A stretch of 8,204 nucleotides of DNA from CAZSBB01 sp964605235. Its GTDB lineage: Bacteria > Planctomycetota > Phycisphaerae > Phycisphaerales > Phycisphaeraceae. The notes under the pieces are model-generated. The model saw nothing but the letters and a program-made list of their open reading frames with translations. It did no database searches and was not told the DNA's origin. The stretch's first letter is position 1. Each line of letters starts with the position of its first letter. The stretch is from the NCBI GenBank assembly GCA_964605235.1, contig CAZSBB010000075.1, forward strand, positions 1-8,204. The letters are read 5' to 3'. Made by a program: the position numbers and the translations under genes. This document shows positions 1 to 4,745 of the stretch, piece after piece.

Positions 1-55
1 TGGGTCGCTCAACTACTGACAGGCAACCACATTGCGACTTAACTTCGTGACATTC

Positions 56-106
56 GGGATAAGTACATTATTTTACGTGTAAAATAATGTACTTATCCCC
101 TTTTTT
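56..106 (+). terminator. Perfect 20-bp AT-rich hairpin followed by a T-run
   Basis: Positions 56-75 are perfectly complementary to 80-99, giving a 20-bp stem closed by the four bases CGTG. C100 and six Ts (101-106) follow. On the plus strand this has the form of an intrinsic terminator for a gene ending to the left of the window. On the minus strand no U-run follows, so it would not work the same way for the lipoprotein transcript. The stem is mostly A and T (six G/C pairs of twenty, three of them at the base), unlike the surrounding GC-rich DNA and unlike a typical GC-rich terminator stem. It could instead be a recombinase or protein binding site or a remnant of a small mobile element. The other bases of 1-139 show no gene; one plus frame stays open from the edge to a TAA at 40-42, too short to interpret. 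Confidence 0.5.
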
Positions 107-139
107 AGCCGGGAACGCTTGTTGCCACCATGAAGCGGA

Positions 140-418
140 TTATTTGGCGGCCAGGTAGCGGTCGATGGTATCGCCATCGGGCGCCACGATGGTGATGCCG
201 TTGGGGCCGGCGCCGGGACGGGTGACGCGCTTGACCATGTCGCCTTCCCGCTTGAACGCCTGATACTCGGCGCTGTTCATGCCCGAGAAGACATACAGCC
301 GGCCGTCCTTCTCCATGGTGTTAAAGCCGAACTTGGCGTAAGGACTGCTCGAGCAACCCGACAGCATCGACAGGCCCAGGACCAGCGTGGCGAACGTCAC
401 CAGGGCGAACTTGCGCAT
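140..418 (-). CDS. Small predicted lipoprotein of unknown function
   Basis: A 92-residue protein. I chose the ATG at 418 because a CGGAG Shine-Dalgarno (428-432) sits 9 nt upstream and the protein then begins directly with a signal peptide: basic MRKF, a hydrophobic stretch (residues about 4-19), then the lipobox LSGC with Cys22 as the lipidation site. An upstream in-frame ATG at 484 would add 22 arginine-rich residues and spoil the signal peptide. Serine at +2 would favour the outer membrane under the E. coli sorting rule. The mature part is 71 residues, hydrophilic, with no cysteine other than the lipidated one. It contains EKDGRLYVF and then a glycine-rich VTRPGAGPNGITIVAPDGDTI block ending near the C-terminus. 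From memory that block resembles a small planctomycetal family of unknown function, but I cannot verify this. It stands alone on the minus strand, 201 bp downstream of the CoA-transferase gene. No function is assigned. Confidence 0.8.
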   Translation of the reverse strand: MRKFALVTFATLVLGLSMLSGCSSSPYAKFGFNTMEKDGRLYVFSGMNSAEYQAFKREGDMVKRVTRPGAGPNGITIVAPDGDTIDRYLAAK

Positions 419-516
419 GATATGCAGCTCCGTGCAGCGGAAGACTCGGCGGATGTAGCGACCCCACAAGGCCAGCCTCCGCAACCTGCGGCCACCAGTC
501 CCACTGTTGGCGTCGG

Positions 517-522
517 GTTATA
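517..522 (-). promoter_or_regulatory. Candidate -10 box for the lipoprotein gene
   Basis: On the minus strand the gap between the CoA-transferase stop and the lipoprotein start (419-619) contains TATAAC, a 5/6 match to TATAAT. It would place transcription start near 510 and leave a leader of about 90 nt. No convincing -35 box lies 16-18 bp upstream, so the call is weak. The rest of this 201-bp gap shows no gene, and I found no clear terminator for the CoA-transferase operon. A short inverted repeat, 479-483 with 487-491, would fall inside the leader. Confidence 0.3.
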
Positions 523-619
523 TGTGCAGCATTTGAACGCCCGGTTAGCTGGATATGAGAAATCGGTCAGCGCGCAAGGAAATGGTGAACCACGCCGGGA
601 CGCTGCGCCCAAGCCGCAC

Positions 620-2194
620 TCAGCCGCCGGTGAACAGCCGCCCCGCCATTGGCTTGACGTCCCCGACCTCCGGCGTGAAATCCATGAGCGCCAGCACCTG
701 CGTCCGCACGTCAATCCCCGGTGCCACTTCCAGCAAACGCAGCCCGCGTTCGGTCAGTTCGAACACCGCGCGCTCGGTGACATACAACACCTGCTGACCC
801 ACCTGCCGGGAACGCGCCGCCGCGAAGGACACCTGCTCGACCGCCTGAATGAACTTGCGCACCTTGCCTTCCCGCACAATGCGCAACTGGCCATGCTCGA
901 CGGCGATTTCCAAACCACTGGCGGTGAAGGTGCCGCAGAAGACCAGCTTGCGGGCGGTCTGGGTGATGTTGACGAACCCGCCCACGCCCGCCAGCGTGCT
1001 GCCGAAGCGCGAGACGTTCACGTTGCCCAGCGCATCAATTTGCGCCGCGCCCAGGGCGGCAAAGTCCAGCCCGCGACCGTCGTAAAAATCGAACTGCGCG
1101 GGTTGGTCAATGATCGCGTGCGGATGCAACGAGGCGCCGAAGCTCAAGCCGCCCGCCGGCATGCCGCCGATGGGGCCGCTTTCCACCGTCAGCGTCACCT
1201 GCTGGAGCAGCCCGCGCTCGCCGGCGATCCGCGCGATGCCTTCGGGCATGCCGATCCCCAGGTTGCACAGCATGCCCGGGATCAGTTCCTCACAGGCGCG
1301 GGCGGCGATGATCCGGCGTTCATCCATGGGCAAGGGCGCCAGCGCCGGCGGCGCGTCGTCCAACCCCCCTGCCGTGATGTAGCCCGGATTGAACGGCTCC
1401 ACGAACGTCATGTCATGCTGCCCCGCAGGCGACACAACAATGCGGTCCACCAGCACCCCCGGCACACGCACGCGATGCGGCGGGAGCGGCTGATCAACCA
1501 ATCGCTGCACCTGGGCAATGACCAGCGGCTTACCGCGAGCGCTGTTGTGCACCGCCTGAGCGATGGGCAGCACTTCGCCGACGATGACTTCCTCCTCCAT
1601 CCCCAGATTGCCCAGCGGGTCGGCGCAGGTGGCGCGGATCAATCCGACATCCAGCGGCAGCGCCTTGTACCAGAGCCAGGTTCGGCCGCCGAGTTCCACA
1701 CGTTCGATCAGGTCGCGCGGACTGCGGGCATTGATCGCCCCGCCATCATGAATGGGATCGATGAACGTTTCCAGCCCGATGTGCGTGATGCACCCCGGCC
1801 GGCCGGCGGCAATGTCGCGGAAGAGCTGACACACCACGCCCTGGGGCCAGTTGATCGCTTCAATGCGCCCTTCCAGCGCCAGCTTGCCCAGCTTGGGCGC
1901 CAGACGCCAGTGCCCGCCGATGACGCGCTGCACGAGGCCTTCGTGGCCCAGGTGATTGAGCCCGCGCGTGGCGACGTCGCCTTGGCCCGCCCCGTAGAGC
2001 AACGTCAGGTTGCGCGGCCGACCGTGGGCGAGGAATTGCCGTTCGATCTCGGCGGTCAAGGCTTCGGGATGCGCGTTGCCGCAGAACCCGCCGCTGGCGA
2101 CATGAGCGCCGTCGGGAATGGCGGCAATGGCTTGCTCCAGGGACACCAGCTTGGCGTCGCGCGGCAGTGTAGGGGCAGGCTTCCGGGGGGTCAT
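620..2194 (-). CDS. Acyl-CoA:acetate/3-ketoacid CoA-transferase (fused alpha-beta, YdiF/propionate CoA-transferase type)
   Basis: A 524-residue member of family I CoA-transferases with both halves in one chain, about the size of Clostridium propionicum propionate CoA-transferase and E. coli YdiF. Family I enzymes move CoA between an acyl-CoA and a free acid through a glutamyl-CoA intermediate. The N-terminal alpha-like half (about 15-255) has the nucleotide-loop-like ASGGFCGNAHPEAL near residue 33. The C-terminal beta-like half (about 290-515) has LGIGMPEGI and then VESGPIGGMPAGG. Glu338 in that segment (codon 1181-1183) matches the catalytic glutamate of the family. Nothing looks truncated. 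The start has a GGAGG Shine-Dalgarno (2204-2208) 9 nt upstream. Its ATG overlaps the stop codon of the preceding dehydrogenase gene in ATGA, so the two genes should be translationally coupled. The donor and acceptor cannot be read from sequence; acetate, propionate, butyrate or acetoacetate are all possible. The enzyme should be cytoplasmic, as no signal peptide is visible. Confidence 0.9.
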   Translation of the reverse strand: MTPRKPAPTLPRDAKLVSLEQAIAAIPDGAHVASGGFCGNAHPEALTAEIERQFLAHGRPRNLTLLYGAGQGDVATRGLNHLGHEGLVQRVIGGHWRLAPKLGKLALEGRIEAINWPQGVVCQLFRDIAAGRPGCITHIGLETFIDPIHDGGAINARSPRDLIERVELGGRTWLWYKALPLDVGLIRATCADPLGNLGMEEEVIVGEVLPIAQAVHNSARGKPLVIAQVQRLVDQPLPPHRVRVPGVLVDRIVVSPAGQHDMTFVEPFNPGYITAGGLDDAPPALAPLPMDERRIIAARACEELIPGMLCNLGIGMPEGIARIAGERGLLQQVTLTVESGPIGGMPAGGLSFGASLHPHAIIDQPAQFDFYDGRGLDFAALGAAQIDALGNVNVSRFGSTLAGVGGFVNITQTARKLVFCGTFTASGLEIAVEHGQLRIVREGKVRKFIQAVEQVSFAAARSRQVGQQVLYVTERAVFELTERGLRLLEVAPGIDVRTQVLALMDFTPEVGDVKPMAGRLFTGG

Positions 2195-2943
2195 CCGATC
2201 CAGCCTCCGTTCACATGCAGCAGTTGGCCACTGACGTAACGCGCCAGATCGCTGGCGAAAAACAGCACCGCGTCGGCGATTTCCTCAGCAGCGCCGAAGC
2301 GGCCCAGCGGAATGGCTTCGAGCATTTTCTGGCGCGCCGCTTCGGGAATGCTCTGGCCCATTTCGGTTTCGACCACGCCGGGCGCGACCGCGTTGACGGT
2401 GATCTGCCTTCGCGCCAGCTCTTTGCTGAGCACCTTGGTCAGCGCGACCACGCCGGCTTTCGCGGCCGCGTAATTGCTTTGCCCAAAGAACCCGACCACC
2501 GCGGCAATGGACGCCAGGTTGATGATGCGGCCGCCGTCCGCCAGCGCGCTTTCCGCCGCCTGACAGACGTGGAACACGCCGGTGAGGTTGGTGTCGATCA
2601 CCGCCTGCCAGTCGGCTTCGCTGAGCTTGCGCAGGGTGCGGTCGCGCAGGATGCCGGCGTTGTTGACCACGATGTCCAGCCGGCCGAACTGGGCGGTCGT
2701 CTCGGCGACCATCCGGCGCACGGCGTCCGGATCGCGCACATCCGCTTCCACCAGCATGACGCGCGTGCTCAAGCCGCTCGCCACCTGCTGAGCGCGCTGG
2801 CGATTGACGCCGGCGGGGTCCGCGAAATAGTTGAGCGCCACCTGCGCGCCCGCTTGATGCAGACGCGTGGCAATGGCGGCGCCCAAGCCCTGGCTGGCGC
2901 CGGTCACCAGCGCCGCCTTCCCAGCTAAATCTATGCTGATCAT
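2191..2943 (-). CDS. Short-chain dehydrogenase/reductase, FabG/PhaB-like 3-oxoacyl reductase
   Basis: A 250-residue classical SDR. It carries the cofactor motif TGASQGLG (14-21), NNAG (94-97), the structural Asn119, catalytic Ser145 and the YxxxK pair Tyr158/Lys162. It ends in the usual VNGGWIG, so the active site is complete. The sequence looks most like 3-oxoacyl-ACP reductases and acetoacetyl-CoA reductases, NAD(P)H-dependent enzymes that interconvert 3-oxo and 3-hydroxyacyl thioesters. I placed the start at the ATG at 2943 because GGGAG (2950-2954) lies 6 nt upstream and the fold begins right after it; an upstream in-frame ATG at 2985 adds 14 residues that do not fit. It is the first gene of a two-gene operon with the CoA-transferase, overlapping it by 4 bp. 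That pairing favours a role on acyl-CoA (for example acetoacetyl-CoA and 3-hydroxybutyryl-CoA) over housekeeping fatty acid synthesis, but this is inference. No acp or other fab gene is nearby. Confidence 0.9.
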   Translation of the reverse strand: MISIDLAGKAALVTGASQGLGAAIATRLHQAGAQVALNYFADPAGVNRQRAQQVASGLSTRVMLVEADVRDPDAVRRMVAETTAQFGRLDIVVNNAGILRDRTLRKLSEADWQAVIDTNLTGVFHVCQAAESALADGGRIINLASIAAVVGFFGQSNYAAAKAGVVALTKVLSKELARRQITVNAVAPGVVETEMGQSIPEAARQKMLEAIPLGRFGAAEEIADAVLFFASDLARYVSGQLLHVNGGWIG

Positions 2944-3028
2944 GGACCACTCCCGCGAGGGTGATTGGCAAACCCCGTGCCGCACACTTTACCCGCACCG
3001 CTGCCGCTGGGGAAAGCTGGTCTGCGGT

Positions 3029-3034
3029 TACACT
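3029..3034 (+). promoter_or_regulatory. Candidate -10 box for the kinase gene in the divergent region
   Basis: TACACT (4/6 to TATAAT) lies in the 127-bp region between the divergent dehydrogenase and kinase genes. It is exactly 6 nt before an in-frame GTG at 3041 and 36 nt before the ATG at 3071. No good -35 box is visible. The spacing to the GTG is the same as that of the TATAAT before the neighbouring pterin synthase gene. On the minus strand TAAAGT (around 2984-2989) is an even weaker candidate -10 for the dehydrogenase operon. Confidence 0.35.
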
Positions 3035-3070
3035 TTCACTGTGCGGAATCGCCCCGCCGCCGGACTGAAC

Positions 3071-3916
3071 ATGCAGCCAACGCAAGTGAAAATCTGCGGC
3101 TTCGCCCCCAACCCTCCGCACGCCGGCTTGACGCCCGAGCAGGTGCGGGAACTGGTGTGCGCCCAACCCCGCGCGGAACACGTGCTCAAGTCCGACCAGC
3201 GCTCGCGGGTGTGGAAAGTGCAGACCCAGGGACGCTGGTGGGTGGTCAAGCAATATCACCTGCCCTGGCTCAAACGGGTGCTGTACCACTGCCTGCGCGC
3301 CACCCCCGCCTGGCGCGAATGGCGCGGAGCCCAGCGGCTGGCGGCGCTGGGCGAGCGCGTCAATGTGCCCATCGCACTGCTGGACGGCGCGCTGCATGGC
3401 CTGGTCCTGCCGTGGGCCGATGGCCCCACGCTTGACGCGCTGGTGGCGGACCCGGCGCTGGCGGCGCGCGTGCTGGGGGTCAAGGGTTCCATCCCCCGGC
3501 GAACGCTGGCGCAGCGGGTGGGCGATCATGTGGGCGCGATGGCTGCGGGCGGGTGGATCAACCGCGATTGCAAACTCACCAACCTGATCGCCGACGCCGC
3601 CTGCGTCAACGAACACCAGGCGCCGCTGGTGATTGACGCCGACGGCTTGCGCCGCCGGCAAAGCGATGACGATGTGCTGCGCACGCTGGCGATCCTGCGG
3701 CGCGGCGCGCAGCGGGTGGGGCAGGTCAGCCGGGCGGAAATGGTGCGCTGCGTGCGGGCGACCTTGCAGGCCGACCCTTCGCTGGGCCCGGACGGCGATT
3801 TGCGTGCGCGGCTGCGCTGGGCGACCGCACGTTTGCAGTCGATGCACGACGCCCGGCCGCTGAGTTATGACCCGGTGACCAAACGCTCCCTGCGCGCCAA
3901 CGCGGGCAGCCTATAA
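3071..3916 (+). CDS. WaaP/Kdo-kinase-like (lipopolysaccharide kinase superfamily) protein
   Basis: A 281-residue protein with a small protein-kinase-like fold. Visible elements are the beta-3 lysine in VVKQY (Lys60), a likely helix-C glutamate in WREWRG (Glu83), the hinge-like LVLPWADGPTLD (111-122), the catalytic loop INRDCKLTNLI (163-173; Asp166, Asn171) and the metal-binding VIDADG (Asp189). The order and spacing match the WaaP/RfaP and KdkA families, which phosphorylate lipid A-core sugars on the cytoplasmic face of the inner membrane. NRDCK replaces the HRDCY of RfaP. The kinase looks intact but its substrate is unknown; a heptose, Kdo or other envelope sugar is the natural guess. The start is uncertain: ATG 3071 has only a weak GGA upstream, and GTG 3041 would add 10 residues. 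It lies divergent from the dehydrogenase operon and 7 bp ahead of the pterin synthase gene. Confidence 0.75.
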   Translation: MQPTQVKICGFAPNPPHAGLTPEQVRELVCAQPRAEHVLKSDQRSRVWKVQTQGRWWVVKQYHLPWLKRVLYHCLRATPAWREWRGAQRLAALGERVNVPIALLDGALHGLVLPWADGPTLDALVADPALAARVLGVKGSIPRRTLAQRVGDHVGAMAAGGWINRDCKLTNLIADAACVNEHQAPLVIDADGLRRRQSDDDVLRTLAILRRGAQRVGQVSRAEMVRCVRATLQADPSLGPDGDLRARLRWATARLQSMHDARPLSYDPVTKRSLRANAGSL

Positions 3917-3917
3917 T
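3912..3917 (+). promoter_or_regulatory. Consensus TATAAT -10 box directly before the PTPS start codon
   Basis: TATAAT is a perfect -10 hexamer. It overlaps the TAA stop of the kinase gene (3914-3916) and ends 6 nt before the ATG at 3924, so a sigma70-type start would fall on or next to the A of the ATG. No Shine-Dalgarno is present in the preceding 20 nt. The -35 region (CCTGCG at 3889-3894 for a 17-bp spacer) is poor. This fits a leaderless internal promoter for the pterin synthase gene, though the gene could also be read as the second cistron of the kinase transcript. Confidence 0.45.
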
Positions 3918-3923
3918 CGCCTC

Positions 3924-4745
3924 ATGCTCGAACTGACCCGCACGGTTCGCCTGGCGCTCAACGATCAAACCGATCTGACCGCGCCCATTCACAACGGCTA
4001 CGCCGGCTGGCCCGCCGGGCGTGGCTTGGCGCGGCATTACGCGCTGGATGTCCACTGCGTGGGCGAAGCCGACCCGGTCACCGGCTACTTCATCAACATC
4101 AAACACATCGACGCCGCGGTGCGCCAGCACGCTTTGCCGGTGATGCAGCAATTCCTGCGCACTGCCGACGGGGATCATCAGGTTCCATTGGGCGCGCTGC
4201 TGCGCGCCATGCTCCAGCGCCTGCAAGCCCCGCTCAACCAGACGGTCCAGCAACTGACGCTGCACCTTTCCGCGTTTCACAGCCTGACGGTGGAGACTGC
4301 CCTGATGGATCACGCCCTGTTGCGTCAGCAGTTCGAGTTCTCGGCCGCGCATCGCCTGCACGTGCCCAGCCTCAGCAGCGACGAAAACCGCCGGATCTTC
4401 GGCAAGTGCAACAACCCGTCCGGGCATGGGCACAACTATCGGCTGGAAGTGGCGCTGAGCGCTCCGATCGACCCGGCGGGTCAGGTTCTGGAAGCCGCCG
4501 CCGTCGACGACCTGGTCAGCCGGGTGGTGCTCGACGCGCTGGACCACAAGCATTTGAACCATGATGTGCCGCAGTTCGCCCAGCTCAATCCCAGCGTGGA
4601 GAACATCGCGAAAGTGATCTTCGAGATGCTGGCGCCCCCGGCGGCGGCGCTGGGCGCGCCGCTGCGCGAGGTGACGGTGTGGGAGACGGAAAAAACCTGC
4701 TGCACCTACCGCGGGGTCACGGCGACACCGAGTCCGTCGGCGTAG
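3924..4745 (+). CDS. Tandem-domain 6-pyruvoyl-tetrahydropterin synthase / 6-carboxytetrahydropterin synthase family protein
   Basis: A 273-residue protein, about twice the length of a usual PTPS/QueD subunit. The C-terminal half (about 132-266) is a complete PTPS domain. Zinc ligands are His143 (FSAAHRL), His168 and His170 (GHGHNY). Catalytic residues are Cys162 (GKCNNPSG) and Asp207/His208 (LDHKHLN), with the pterin-binding Glu254 in VWETEK. Cys162 and His168 are separated by five residues, as in mammalian PTPS and unlike the three-residue spacing of E. coli QueD. The family converts dihydroneopterin triphosphate to 6-pyruvoyl- or 6-carboxy-tetrahydropterin, for tetrahydropterin cofactors or queuosine. 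The N-terminal half (about 1-126) looks like a second, degenerate copy: GLARHYALDV...ADPVTGYFINI aligns with GHGHNYRLEV...IDPAGQVLEA but lacks the Cys and the HGH pair. Met128 (ATG at 4305) could start the catalytic domain alone, but the frame is continuous. No folate or queuosine partner gene is present. The tail overlaps the convergent downstream gene by 29 bp. Confidence 0.85.
   Translation: MLELTRTVRLALNDQTDLTAPIHNGYAGWPAGRGLARHYALDVHCVGEADPVTGYFINIKHIDAAVRQHALPVMQQFLRTADGDHQVPLGALLRAMLQRLQAPLNQTVQQLTLHLSAFHSLTVETALMDHALLRQQFEFSAAHRLHVPSLSSDENRRIFGKCNNPSGHGHNYRLEVALSAPIDPAGQVLEAAAVDDLVSRVVLDALDHKHLNHDVPQFAQLNPSVENIAKVIFEMLAPPAAALGAPLREVTVWETEKTCCTYRGVTATPSPSA

Noticed and set aside
479..491. 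Short hairpin CCGCA-ACC-TGCGG as a terminator of the CoA-transferase operon
   Set aside because: Only 5 bp, no T-run, and it lies about 130 bp past the stop codon, downstream of the candidate lipoprotein promoter.
422..2239. 605-codon open frame on the plus strand opposite the CoA-transferase gene
   Set aside because: Its translation is rich in Arg, His, Gln and Pro without any domain pattern. The minus strand encodes a complete CoA-transferase with its active-site motif, so this is a GC-driven shadow frame.
2191..2943. Sepiapterin reductase role for the SDR, given the nearby PTPS gene
   Set aside because: The SDR is in a different, divergent operon coupled to a CoA-transferase and looks FabG/PhaB-like; proximity to PTPS is not evidence enough.
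2867..3070. Longer 349-residue version of the kinase starting inside the dehydrogenase gene
   Set aside because: The additional N-terminal residues are the antisense of dehydrogenase codons and of the divergent promoter region, and match no part of the kinase fold.
2285..3847. 520-codon minus-strand frame spanning the dehydrogenase and the kinase
   Set aside because: It crosses two well-supported genes on opposite strands and its translation is Arg/Ala/Gly/His-rich without a domain.
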